A stretch of 64,000 nucleotides of DNA. It comes from Martelella sp. NC20. GTDB lineage: Bacteria; Pseudomonadota; Alphaproteobacteria; Rhizobiales; Rhizobiaceae. The first letter of the stretch is position 1; each line of letters opens with the position of its first letter. The notes beneath the pieces were generated by a model. That model had not been told where the DNA came from and made no database searches. It worked only from the letters and a program-made list of their open reading frames with translations. The DNA lies in the NCBI RefSeq assembly GCF_013459645.1, contig NZ_CP054861.1:2282001-2346000 (forward strand). The letters run 5' to 3'. Positions 55,841 to 64,000 of the stretch are shown in pieces. The position numbers and the translations under genes were made by a program.

Positions 55841-57211
55841 ATGCTCACCAACGACCAGCTCGACCGTTTCGACCGCGAGAACTTCTTCCATCCCTCGACC
55901 CATCTCGCCCAGCATGCGCGCGGTGAGAGCCCGAGCCGGATCGTGAAAACGGCGAAGGGCGTGTTCATCGAGGATCGTGATGGCAAGAAGCTGCTGGATG
56001 GCTTCGGCGGGCTCTATTGCGTCAATGTCGGCTACGGACAGGAAAGCATCATCGAGGCGATTGCCGAGCAGGCCAAGGAGCTTGCCTATTATCACGCCTA
56101 TGCGGGCCACGGCACGGAGGCCTCGATCACCCTGGCGAAGATGGTAATCGACCGCGCGCCGGACCATATGTCCAAGGTCTATTTCGGCCTGTCGGGGTCT
56201 GATGCCAACGAGACCAACATCAAGCTGGTCTGGTACTACAACAATATTCTCGGTCGCCCGGAGAAGAAGAAGATCATCTCGCGCTGGCGCGGCTATCACG
56301 GTTCCGGGCTGATGACCGGGTCGCTCACCGGTCTTGCCGGCTTCCAGAAGAAGTTCGACCTGCCGCTGGAGCGGGTGTTCCACACCACCGCGCCCTATTA
56401 TTACCGCCGCCCCGACCTTGCCATGAGCGAGGCCGATTTCGTCGCCCATTGCGTTTCCGAGCTGGAAATGCGGATCGAGCGCGAGGGCGCGGATACGATC
56501 GCGGCCTTCATCGGCGAGCCGGTGCTGGGCACCGGCGGCATCGTGCCGCCGCCGGAAGGCTACTGGAAGGCGATTTCGGCGGTGCTTGAAAAGCACGATA
56601 TCCTGCTGATCGCGGACGAAGTCGTCACCGGCTTTGGCCGGCTCGGCTCGATGTTCGGCTCTGATCACTATGGCCTGAAGCCCGACCTGATCACGATCGC
56701 CAAGGGGTTGACCTCGGCCTATGCGCCGCTCTCCGGCACGATTGTTTCCGACAAGGTGTGGAAGGTGCTGGAGCAGGGCACGGATGAAAACGGCCCGATC
56801 GGCCATGGCTGGACCTATTCCGCCCACCCGATCGGCGCTGCCGCGGGCGTTGCCAACCTGAAGCTGATCGATGAGCTGGGGCTGGTGAAGAACGCCGCCG
56901 AGACCGGCGCTTATCTCCGCGCCGCCATGAAGGATGCGCTTTCCGATCATCCCCATATCGGCGATATTCGCGGCGAGGGCATGCTGATGGCCGTCGAATT
57001 CGTCAAGGATCGCGAGAGCCGCACATTCTACGATCCGTCGGAAAAGGTTGGACCTAACCTTGCCGCTGCGCTGATTTCCGAGGGCGTGATCGCCCGCGCC
57101 ATGCCGGAGGGCGATATTCTGGGCTACGCCCCGCCGCTCTGCCTGACGCGCGACGAGGCCGACCAGATCGTGGCCGCGACGAAGAAGGCGGTGACGACCG
57201 TACTGGGCTAG
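55841..57211 (+). CDS. Class III (PLP) aminotransferase, aspartate/diaminobutyrate-type family
   Basis: A 456-residue omega-type aminotransferase. KVYFGLSGSDANETNIKLVW, the PLP Asp segment ILLIADEVVTGFGRLGSMFG and the Schiff-base Lys in DLITIAKGLTSAYAPLSG are clear. The frame is open to 55763, but the upstream part would include the palindrome at 55779, so the ATG at 55841 after GAGG is preferred. With the DoeA-like hydrolase and deacetylase it could transaminate diaminobutyrate (DoeD role); other omega-amino substrates are possible. Confidence 0.85.
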   Translation: MLTNDQLDRFDRENFFHPSTHLAQHARGESPSRIVKTAKGVFIEDRDGKKLLDGFGGLYCVNVGYGQESIIEAIAEQAKELAYYHAYAGHGTEASITLAKMVIDRAPDHMSKVYFGLSGSDANETNIKLVWYYNNILGRPEKKKIISRWRGYHGSGLMTGSLTGLAGFQKKFDLPLERVFHTTAPYYYRRPDLAMSEADFVAHCVSELEMRIEREGADTIAAFIGEPVLGTGGIVPPPEGYWKAISAVLEKHDILLIADEVVTGFGRLGSMFGSDHYGLKPDLITIAKGLTSAYAPLSGTIVSDKVWKVLEQGTDENGPIGHGWTYSAHPIGAAAGVANLKLIDELGLVKNAAETGAYLRAAMKDALSDHPHIGDIRGEGMLMAVEFVKDRESRTFYDPSEKVGPNLAAALISEGVIARAMPEGDILGYAPPLCLTRDEADQIVAATKKAVTTVLG

Positions 57212-57229
57212 GCGCGAAAGGAGGGCGCG

Positions 57230-57592
57230 ATGCTGAAGGCGATCCATCATGTGCAGCTTGCCATGCCGGCGGGCGGCGAGGATCGGGCGCGCGCCTTCTA
57301 TCAGGATGTTATCGGCATGCCCGAGGTGGAAAAGCCCGACAATCTGAAGCCGCGCGGCGGGTGCTGGTTCGAGGCGGATGGCCTGCGCATCCATCTCGGC
57401 GTCGAGAACGACTTCCGCCCTGCCCGCAAGGCCCATCCGGCTATCCTCGTTGACGATGTCGATGCGCTTGCAGTGCGGGTCGCGAAGGCCGGCTACGAGG
57501 TGAAGACCGACGAGCCGCTGGAAGGGTTCTTGCGCAGCTATGTCTACGATCCGTTCGGCAACCGCATCGAACTGATGCAGGCTTTGGCCTGA
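57230..57592 (+). CDS. VOC-family (glyoxalase/dioxygenase fold) protein
   Basis: A 120-residue VOC protein: IHHVQLAMPAGGEDRARAFY at the start (HxxL metal position) and YVYDPFGNRIELMQ at the end, with the Glu ligand. It follows the aminotransferase by 18 bases. A small glyoxalase-like enzyme or binding protein; substrate unknown. Confidence 0.82.
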   Translation: MLKAIHHVQLAMPAGGEDRARAFYQDVIGMPEVEKPDNLKPRGGCWFEADGLRIHLGVENDFRPARKAHPAILVDDVDALAVRVAKAGYEVKTDEPLEGFLRSYVYDPFGNRIELMQALA

Positions 57593-57670
57593 GCTTTTCG
57601 GCCCGCAATCGTTGACATTTGCCGCAAAGGATGGTCATCGGTTGCGGCGAACAGAAGAGACCGTCCATCC

Positions 57671-58810
57671 ATGCCGTCCACCAGCCTGCCGGATTGCGCC
57701 GGCACCATCCTTGAAGCCCTTGCGGCGCGCGATACGACGCTGACCGATATCCCGGTCATCCAGCCCGCGGCGCCCTTTCTGGATATGGCCGGCGAGGCGC
57801 TGCGCCGCCGGATCTTCATGACCGAGAGCGAGACCGGCGAGAGCCTGTGCCTGAGGCCGGAATTCACCATTCCCGTCTGCGCCCATCATATCGAGAACAA
57901 CGCCGGCACGCCGAAGCGCTACGCCTATTGCGGCATGGTGTTCCGTCAGGCGCGCGATGACGGCGCGTCCGAATTCTTTCAGGCCGGGATCGAGGATCTC
58001 GGCAGCGCCGATTTCGCCGAAGCCGATGCCCGCGCCATTGCCGATGCGCTCGGTATCTTGCGCGACTGCCTGCCGGAGGTGCCGCTTGCGGTCACGCTTG
58101 GCGACCAGAACGTGTTCGAGGCGGTCGTCGGCGCGCTCGGCCTGCCGGGCGGTTGGCAGAAGCGGTTGATCCATGCTTTCGGCAATCAGAAGCGGCTCGA
58201 GGCGCTGCTTGCAGCCCTTGCCCGGCCGCAGCCGGTCGGCGGTCTTGACCGGCGCGTCGCGGGCTTTCTCGCCGACGGCGACGAGGCCGGGCTGATCGCC
58301 CATATCGACGAGACCATGCAGGCGACCGGCTATTCCACCAATGCCAGCCGCAGCCCGGAAGAAATCGCGCGGCGGCTGAAGGAAAAGCTGGCGCTGTCGG
58401 TCACCAGCCTCGACGCCGAGGCGCTGGACGCGCTCACGGGTTTCCTGGCGCTTGACATCGGCCTCGATCAGGCATCGGTGGCGCTCGGCGCATTCGCGGA
58501 AAAATTCGGCCTCGATATCGGTTCGGCGATCGCCGCCTTCGAACGCCGGATCGAGGCGATAGCGGCAAGCGGCGTTGCGGTTGCCGAGATCACCTATCGC
58601 GCCGCCTTCGGGCGTCCGCTCGATTACTACACCGGCCTTGTCTTCGAGATCAGCGAACAGAGCCTGCGCGGTAGCCTGCTTGCCGGCGGCGGGCGCTATG
58701 ACCGGCTGCTGACGCTGCTGGGCGCGAGCGGCCATATTCCGGCGGTCGGGTTTTCGCTCTGGCTCGACCGGATCGAGCGGGCAGGCAACCAAGGCGAGGG
58801 CACCCGATGA
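57671..58810 (+). CDS. hisZ: ATP phosphoribosyltransferase regulatory subunit HisZ
   Basis: A 379-residue HisRS-like protein lacking tRNA-synthetase function, needed by short-form HisG for activity and histidine feedback. Class II motifs remain: [40 protein letters not shown] and [15 protein letters not shown]. The C-terminal anticodon domain is absent, as expected for HisZ. It overlaps hisG by four bases. Confidence 0.93.
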   Translation: MPSTSLPDCAGTILEALAARDTTLTDIPVIQPAAPFLDMAGEALRRRIFMTESETGESLCLRPEFTIPVCAHHIENNAGTPKRYAYCGMVFRQARDDGASEFFQAGIEDLGSADFAEADARAIADALGILRDCLPEVPLAVTLGDQNVFEAVVGALGLPGGWQKRLIHAFGNQKRLEALLAALARPQPVGGLDRRVAGFLADGDEAGLIAHIDETMQATGYSTNASRSPEEIARRLKEKLALSVTSLDAEALDALTGFLALDIGLDQASVALGAFAEKFGLDIGSAIAAFERRIEAIAASGVAVAEITYRAAFGRPLDYYTGLVFEISEQSLRGSLLAGGGRYDRLLTLLGASGHIPAVGFSLWLDRIERAGNQGEGTR

Positions 58811-59496
58811 CCGTCACGATCGCTCTGCCCTCCAAGGGGCGCATCAAGGAAGGCGCGGAACAGGCGTTGAGAGCGGCAGGCCTTGCGGTCGCGACCAACG
58901 GCAATACCCGCTCCTATCGCGGCCATATCGAAGGCCGCGGCGATATCGAGGTCGCGTTTCTCTCGGCCTCCGAGATTGCCCGCGAGGTCGGCAGCGGCGC
59001 CGTCGATTTCGGCGTCACCGGCGAGGATGTCGTGCGCGAGAATGTCGCCAATGCCGAGGCCCGTGTCGAGATCGTGTCGCGCCTCGGTTTCGGTCAGGCC
59101 GATGTCGTGGTCGCCGTGCCGGAAATCTGGCTCGACGTCGATACCATGGCCGACCTCAATGATGTCGCCGCCGAATTCCGCAGCCGCCATGGCCGAAGGC
59201 TGGCGATCGCCACCAAATTCTGGCGGCTGACGCAGCAGTTCTTCACCGCCACCCACGGCATCCAGCTCTATCGCATCGTCGAAAGCCTCGGCGCCACCGA
59301 GGGCGCACCGATGGCCGGCCAGGCCGATATCATCGTCGATATCACCTCGACCGGTTCGACGCTGAAGGCCAACCACCTGAAGGTGCTGACCGATGGGCTG
59401 ATCCTGAAATCGGAGGCCTGTTTCATGCGCGCGAAGAAGAGCGGGCATGACGGCGATCCGCTGATCGCCGAGATCGTTGCCGCAATGCGCGGGTGA
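58807..59496 (+). CDS. hisG: ATP phosphoribosyltransferase catalytic subunit HisG (short form)
   Basis: A 229-residue short-form HisG catalysing the first step of histidine synthesis (ATP + PRPP). [60 protein letters not shown] and the PRPP loop [20 protein letters not shown] are family-typical. No regulatory ACT-like domain, consistent with HisZ upstream. Confidence 0.95.
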   Translation: MTVTIALPSKGRIKEGAEQALRAAGLAVATNGNTRSYRGHIEGRGDIEVAFLSASEIAREVGSGAVDFGVTGEDVVRENVANAEARVEIVSRLGFGQADVVVAVPEIWLDVDTMADLNDVAAEFRSRHGRRLAIATKFWRLTQQFFTATHGIQLYRIVESLGATEGAPMAGQADIIVDITSTGSTLKANHLKVLTDGLILKSEACFMRAKKSGHDGDPLIAEIVAAMRG

Positions 59497-59843
59497 GGAC
59501 GGACAAAGGCAAGGCATCGGAACCGGCCGTTTCACCATTACGGACGCCGGTTTCCCCAAGGCCGTGCCGCCATCAATCTCCCCCCTTGAGGGCAGGAAAA
59601 CTGCGTATGGCCTTGCGGCTTGCTCCCAATATTCTCGCCCGCTTGCGGGAGAGATGCCCCGAAAGGGGCAGTGAGCAGCATTTCCAAATGTGAGGGCGTT
59701 CGAGGGGATAGATTCCCCCCTCACTGTCGCTGTCGCGACATCTCTCCCCTCCGGGGCGAGAATGTTTGCGGGCTCTGCGGGAAAGCCGTATGCGATTGCC
59801 CTGCCACTCAAGGGGCTGAGAGGTCCGTGAAACGGAAGATCGC
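59497..59843. repeat. Intergenic region with inverted repeat (GCGGGAGAGATG type)
   Basis: A 347-base gap with no gene. ATTCTCGCCCGCTTGCGGGA continuing to 59656 and CATCTCTCCCCTCCGGGGCG continuing to 59763 (from 59739) are inverted, imperfect copies. This is a second kind of palindromic repeat, distinct from the GTCATCC family, of a type common near convergent gene ends in rhizobia. Confidence 0.6.
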
Positions 59844-60413
59844 TCAGTTCTTGGCGCGTTCGACGTAGGAGCCGTCCTCGGTGAGGATCACCACGCGGGT
59901 GCCGGCGTCGATATGCGGCGGCACCATGGTGCGAACGCCGTTGGTGAGCATGGCCGGCTTGTAGGAGGACGAGGCGGTCTGGCCCTTGACCACCGGCTCG
60001 GTCTCGGTGATTTCGAGCGTCACCTGGCGCGGCAGCTCGATGGCGATCGCCACGCCCTCGTGGATCGACAGGATCACCGTCATGCCTTCGGAGAGATAGG
60101 CGGCGGCATCGCCGACATCGTCCACGCTCATGGTGAGCTGGTCGTATGTCTCCGGGTTCATGAAGTGGTAGCCCTCGCCATCGGCGTAGAGGAAGGTGTG
60201 ATCATTGTCCTCGACGAAGGCGCGCTCGACCTGTTCGGTGGTCTTCCAGCGCTCTGAAACCTTGACGCCGTCGGCGATCCGGCGCATGTCCACCTGGGTA
60301 ACGGGCGTGCCCTTGCCGGGGTGAAAATTCTGGGCGGTGAGCACGACATAGAGCTTGCTGTCGACATCGACGACATTCCCCTTGCGCAGCGACGAGGCGA
60401 TGACCTTGACCAT
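59844..60413 (-). CDS. efp: Elongation factor P
   Basis: A 189-residue three-domain EF-P relieving ribosome stalling at proline stretches. The modified lysine lies in the loop [18 protein letters not shown] near residue 34. Domain III ends with the conserved [20 protein letters not shown] and YVERAKN. Divergent from epmA, which aminoacylates this lysine. Confidence 0.96.
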   Translation of the reverse strand: MVKVIASSLRKGNVVDVDSKLYVVLTAQNFHPGKGTPVTQVDMRRIADGVKVSERWKTTEQVERAFVEDNDHTFLYADGEGYHFMNPETYDQLTMSVDDVGDAAAYLSEGMTVILSIHEGVAIAIELPRQVTLEITETEPVVKGQTASSSYKPAMLTNGVRTMVPPHIDAGTRVVILTEDGSYVERAKN

Positions 60414-60546
60414 GAAACTTCCTTGCTATCTCAGCGCGGCCGCTGGCCGCAATTCCTTGTGAATTGGTGACAGCGGGACTAACGCAAATTGCCCCGGATT
60501 GCCAGTGCCAAACGCCTGAAACCGGCAGCAAGCCCACGGATGCCAT

Positions 60547-61617
60547 ATGAACAAGCCGACTGACAGCAGACATGCGGACGAGGACAGATGGTGGCGGCCC
60601 GACCGCCATGCCGACCGCAGACCGGCGCTGATGGCCCGCAACAGGATGATGGCGGCCATGCGCGTCTGGTTTGCCGAAGCCGATTTCATCGAGGCGGATG
60701 TGCCGGCGCTGCAGGTTTCGCCCGGAAACGAGACCCACCTCCATGCCTTTGCCGCCACCATGATCGGCAATGACGGCGGCGGACGGCCGGTCTACCTCCA
60801 CACCTCGCCGGAATTCACCGCAAAGAAGCTGCTGGCGGCGGGCGAGGAGCGGCTGGTCTGCTTTTCCCATGTCTATCGCAATCGGGAACGCGGCCCGCTG
60901 CACCATCCCGAATTCACCATGGTGGAATGGTATCGCGCCCATGCGCCCTATGAACGGTTGTTTGCGGATTGCCAGGCGTTGCTGGCGCTTGCGGCAAAGG
61001 CTGCGGGCACGACGATGTTTTCCTGGCGCGGCAAGGCCTGCGATCCGTTCGCTCCGGTCGAGCGGGTCAGCGTCGCCGACGCCTTCGCGCGCCATGCGGG
61101 GATCGATCTGCTGGCGACCATCGGCCGTGACGGGGAGGGGGACCGCGACGCCCTTGCCGCTCGGATGCAGAAAGCGGGTCTTCGTCATGGCCCGGATGAC
61201 AGCTGGTCGGACATGTTCTCGCGCGTGCTGGTGGAAAAGGTCGAGCCGGCGCTTGGCCATGGCGCCGCCACCGTGCTCGATGCCTATCCTGCCTGCGAGG
61301 CCGCACTTGCGCGCAAGAGTACCGTCGATCCTAGGATCAGCGAGCGTTTCGAGCTCTATGTCTGCGGGGTGGAACTTGCCAATGGCTTCGGCGAACTGAC
61401 CGATGCGGACGAGCAGCGCCGACGCTTTGTCGCCGACATGGCGGAAAAACAGCGCATCTATGGCGAGACCTATCCGATCGACGAGGATTTTCTGGATGCT
61501 CTTCGGATCATGCCGCCGGCAAGCGGCATCGCGCTCGGCTTCGACAGGCTGGCGATGCTGGCGACCGGCGCCCGCCGCATTGAAGATGTGCTCTGGGCTC
61601 CCGTTGCGGGAGGGTAG
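60547..61617 (+). CDS. epmA: EF-P--(R)-beta-lysine ligase EpmA (GenX/PoxA)
   Basis: A 356-residue truncated class II lysyl-tRNA synthetase homologue. Motif 2 FSHVYRNRERGPLHHPEFTM and motif 3 GIALGFDRLAMLATGARRIE are present; the anticodon-binding N-domain is absent. Ligates beta-lysine to EF-P. The lysine 2,3-aminomutase EpmB that supplies beta-lysine is not within the window. Confidence 0.93.
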   Translation: MNKPTDSRHADEDRWWRPDRHADRRPALMARNRMMAAMRVWFAEADFIEADVPALQVSPGNETHLHAFAATMIGNDGGGRPVYLHTSPEFTAKKLLAAGEERLVCFSHVYRNRERGPLHHPEFTMVEWYRAHAPYERLFADCQALLALAAKAAGTTMFSWRGKACDPFAPVERVSVADAFARHAGIDLLATIGRDGEGDRDALAARMQKAGLRHGPDDSWSDMFSRVLVEKVEPALGHGAATVLDAYPACEAALARKSTVDPRISERFELYVCGVELANGFGELTDADEQRRRFVADMAEKQRIYGETYPIDEDFLDALRIMPPASGIALGFDRLAMLATGARRIEDVLWAPVAGG

Positions 61618-61620
61618 GCT

Positions 61621-62679
61621 TCAGTGATCGTTGCAGGCAAGCTGGGTGGTATTCGGGTCGTCCAGGACCGGCTCCAATGCGCTCAGCTGGGCCTTGCCGC
61701 CATTGCGCAAATCCGGCTGGATGATCATCGGCGCGTTCTTCGGCCACCAGTCGCCGCTTGCCCAATAGGCCCAGCCGATCCAGGCCTTGGAGTTGTTTTC
61801 GACGATGTCGACCATCTGTTTCAGGCCCCTGAGGCAGGCAAGCTGGTCGGTCGCGCCGAACTCGCCGAGGAAGCCCTGATACTTGTTGTTGTTCAGCCAG
61901 TCGGTGAAGCTCTGTACCGCACCCACCGCACTGTCGATCTGATTGCAGTTGTCGCTTTTGCCGGAAAAATCGTCATCGGCATATTGATGCACCTCGAAGG
62001 CGAAATTGTCGACCGGGTCGTTCACGCCGGTCATCACCGAGGCGTTGGAGTTGCCGTAGAAATCCTGGCTCCAGCTATGGGCGCCGGACCAGGCGGTGCC
62101 GGGCACGAGCACGAGATTGCCGGCGCCGATATCGCGGATCGACTTCAGCGCCGCGTTGGCGGCCGTCAGCCAGTCCGCGGCCTCGATGTCGTGCGGCTCG
62201 TTCATAAGGCCGAAGATGACATCCTGGTCATTGGCGAACACGGCGCTGAGGCGCTTCCAGAAATCGGCGAAGGCTGCGACCGGCACGTTGGGGCTGCCGA
62301 TCACCTCGCCGCGATAGCGGGCGTAATTGTGTGGATCGAGGATCACCACCATCTGGTTCGCATGGGCGTCCGCGACCGTCGCCTGAATGCGCGAAAGCTC
62401 GGTGGAATCCAGGATCCCGTTCAACTGCGGCTGCAGCCGTTCCCACAGGAACGGCAGGCGGATGGCGTTGAACTTGTCGTTTGCAAGCGAGTCGATCGTT
62501 TCCTTCGCGGGGTAGATATAGCCCTCGCCGTAAGGGTCGCCCGGCTTGCCGAACTCCGCGCCGGCGACATTGATGCCGCGCAGGCTCATCTCACAATCCG
62601 CCGCCATGCCGGCCTGAACCGAGACCGAGAGAGCGGTCAGCGAAACCGCCGCCGTAAAAAGCAGCTTCCTGAGGTTCAT
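61621..62679 (-). CDS. Exported glycoside hydrolase family 5 (endoglucanase-like)
   Basis: A 352-residue secreted glycosidase. Signal peptide [20 protein letters not shown] to about GMAAD; the start at 62679 is preferred over the frame from 62721. Clan A features: [18 protein letters not shown] [15 protein letters not shown], acid/base Glu in [14 protein letters not shown] and nucleophile Glu in [13 protein letters not shown]. Two conserved cysteines near the mature N-terminus and C-terminus may pair. Faces epmA convergently. Likely acts on beta-glucans. Confidence 0.88.
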   Translation of the reverse strand: MNLRKLLFTAAVSLTALSVSVQAGMAADCEMSLRGINVAGAEFGKPGDPYGEGYIYPAKETIDSLANDKFNAIRLPFLWERLQPQLNGILDSTELSRIQATVADAHANQMVVILDPHNYARYRGEVIGSPNVPVAAFADFWKRLSAVFANDQDVIFGLMNEPHDIEAADWLTAANAALKSIRDIGAGNLVLVPGTAWSGAHSWSQDFYGNSNASVMTGVNDPVDNFAFEVHQYADDDFSGKSDNCNQIDSAVGAVQSFTDWLNNNKYQGFLGEFGATDQLACLRGLKQMVDIVENNSKAWIGWAYWASGDWWPKNAPMIIQPDLRNGGKAQLSALEPVLDDPNTTQLACNDH

Positions 62680-63044
62680 ATAGGCGCTGCGGCACGGCAT
62701 AGACCCTTTCAGACGACGCATTCACAAATCTCCAGGCATGGGCAGACTGCCCACATGATACCAGCGATAAATTAACAGTCATATAGTGTGCGTTCCGGTT
62801 TGAAGCACGGTGGAAACGGCCTTTTTGGTTTTGCACCCGGCATTTTTTCGCAATATCCCTGTCGCAAGGCCATCGCCGTGGCGGCAATCGGCCTGTTTGC
62901 GTCGTCAACGCAAAAGCGCGACGGTTCCGCCCGTAGTCTGATGCGCCGGGCAAGCCGACGGTTGAAAGCGCTGCCGCAAGCTTTTATGACCGGCTGCGGC
63001 CAGCAAACGATATGGCGCCGGCGCTCAAGGAATGGAAAACAGCT
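62680..63044. other. Intergenic region between GH5 and purU
   Basis: A 365-base gap. Short frames occur on both strands but none has family resemblance. Promoters of the two divergent genes are expected here. Confidence 0.4.
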
Positions 63045-63929
63045 ATGAACAACTATGTGCTTACGGTGACCTGCCCTTCCACCCGTGGCATCGTTGCCGC
63101 GATTTCCGGCTATCTCGCCGCCGAAGGCTGCAATATCATCGACAGTTCGCAATATGACGATCTGGACACCGGCCGTTTCTTCATCCACATCAGTTTCATT
63201 TCCGAAACCGGGGCCAGTCTCGAAAGTCTCATGCAAGGCTTCGAGGCGGTCGCGGCGCCGTTCTCGATGGACTACAAGTTCCATGACGGCTCCTACAAGA
63301 TCAAGACGCTGATCATGGTGTCGCGATTCGGTCATTGCCTCAACGACCTGCTCTATCGCTGGCGCATCGGAGCGCTGCCGATCGATATCGTCGGCGTGGT
63401 CTCCAACCATCTCGATTACCAGAAGCTGGTGGTCAACCACGATATACCGTTCTTCCATATTCCGGTGAACAAGGATACCAAGGCGACGGCCGAGGCGCGG
63501 CTGATGGAACTGATCGACCAGACCGATACCGAGCTTGTGGTGCTGGCGCGCTATATGCAGGTGCTTTCCGATACGCTTTGCCGCAAGATGGCGGGCCGGG
63601 TGATCAATATCCATCATTCCTTCCTGCCGTCCTTCAAGGGCGCTAATCCCTACAAGCAGGCCTATCAGCGCGGCGTCAAGCTGATCGGCGCGACCGCGCA
63701 CTACGTGACGCCGGATCTCGACGAGGGCCCGATCATCGAGCAGGAAACGGTGCGCATCACCCATGCCCAGAGCCCGGACGATTATGTGGCGCTGGGGCGC
63801 GACGTCGAGGCGCTGGTGCTGGCCCGCGCCATCCACGCCCATATCCATCACCGGGTGTTCATCAACGGCAACCGCACGGTGATATTCGCGCCATCGGCCG
63901 GCTCCTACGCATCGGAGCGCATGGGCTAA
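63045..63929 (+). CDS. purU: Formyltetrahydrofolate deformylase
   Basis: A 294-residue PurU that hydrolyses 10-formyl-THF to formate and THF. N-terminal ACT domain (YVLTVTCPSTRGIVAAISGY), then a formyltransferase-like domain with VSRFGHCLNDLLYRW, the catalytic VINIHHSFLPSFKGANPYKQ (His) and HYVTPDLDEGPIIEQE (Asp). The ATG at 63045 after AAGGAA is used rather than the upstream frame. Confidence 0.94.
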   Translation: MNNYVLTVTCPSTRGIVAAISGYLAAEGCNIIDSSQYDDLDTGRFFIHISFISETGASLESLMQGFEAVAAPFSMDYKFHDGSYKIKTLIMVSRFGHCLNDLLYRWRIGALPIDIVGVVSNHLDYQKLVVNHDIPFFHIPVNKDTKATAEARLMELIDQTDTELVVLARYMQVLSDTLCRKMAGRVINIHHSFLPSFKGANPYKQAYQRGVKLIGATAHYVTPDLDEGPIIEQETVRITHAQSPDDYVALGRDVEALVLARAIHAHIHHRVFINGNRTVIFAPSAGSYASERMG

Positions 63930-63982
63930 AATCCTGTCCTGCAAGGCGAGATTCATCCGTTTTGCATCCAAGGGATGTATTT

Positions 63983-63999
63983 ATTGACGAGCCGTCAAT
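63983..63999. promoter_or_regulatory. TetR-type operator-like palindrome at the window end
   Basis: ATTGACG and CGTCAAT are perfect inverted 7-mers around AGC, 54 bases after purU. The shape fits TetR-family operators such as those of betI; the controlled gene lies beyond the window. Confidence 0.4.
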
Positions 64000-64000
64000 T

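Overview
The window is a high-GC chromosomal or megaplasmid segment of an alphaproteobacterium, most likely a member of the Hyphomicrobiales (rhizobial group). Evidence for this is the HWE-family histidine kinase, the separate HisZ/short HisG pair, the many TRAP and ABC importers with FCD-type GntR regulators, and a vitamin B6 catabolic locus whose proteins closely resemble (recognised from memory, not searched) the characterised Mesorhizobium loti enzymes.

Layout. (1) 1-929: 3' part of a 4-hydroxy-2-oxovalerate aldolase. (2) 1262-9680: an amide-utilisation module with a MarR regulator, a signal-less AmiC-like binding protein, a five-gene branched-chain/urea/amide-type ABC importer, an amidase-signature amidase and a small ABM monooxygenase. 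(3) 9740-12725: a scar zone with a histidine-kinase tail, an IS110-type fragment, an intact Rieske oxygenase gene and an IS5-type fragment. (4) 12908-16294: an NMT1/THI5-type ABC importer. (5) 16548-41353: a complete vitamin B6 degradation locus. (6) 41352-42397: a decayed IS with matching terminal inverted repeats, a nested MITE-like element and a truncated phosphoribosyltransferase. (7) 42452-48655: PRC-barrel protein, HWE kinase, phosphomannomutase and GDP-mannose pyrophosphorylase. (8) 49015-57592: amino-acid-derivative catabolism (DgcN/DgcA, Zur-type CobW GTPase, GntR regulator, M20 deacetylase, DoeA-like hydrolase, aminotransferase, VOC protein). (9) 57671-63929: housekeeping genes hisZ-hisG, efp, epmA, a GH5 glycosidase and purU.

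The B6 locus is the centrepiece. Every step from the free vitamers to succinic semialdehyde, acetate, ammonia and CO2 has a gene: pyridoxine 4-oxidase, pyridoxamine-pyruvate aminotransferase, pyridoxal 4-dehydrogenase, 4-pyridoxolactonase, 4-pyridoxate dehydrogenase, FHMPC dehydrogenase, HMPDC decarboxylase, MHPC oxygenase and AAMS hydrolase. The lower-pathway enzymes form one long minus-strand operon (28947 down to 16548). It also holds two TRAP transporters (a TAXI type and a DctPQM type, the latter translationally coupled to FHMPC dehydrogenase) and two genes of unknown role (AA_synth and PEBP families), and ends in a clear terminator. The upper-pathway enzymes sit behind a BMP-family nucleoside-like ABC importer on the plus strand. 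These transporters and accessory genes are the least described part and the best candidates for a new B6 uptake system. Two closely similar GntR/FCD regulators lie in inverted orientation; the second faces a decayed copy of the AAMS hydrolase start, so a regulator-promoter-enzyme block was duplicated and one enzyme copy lost.
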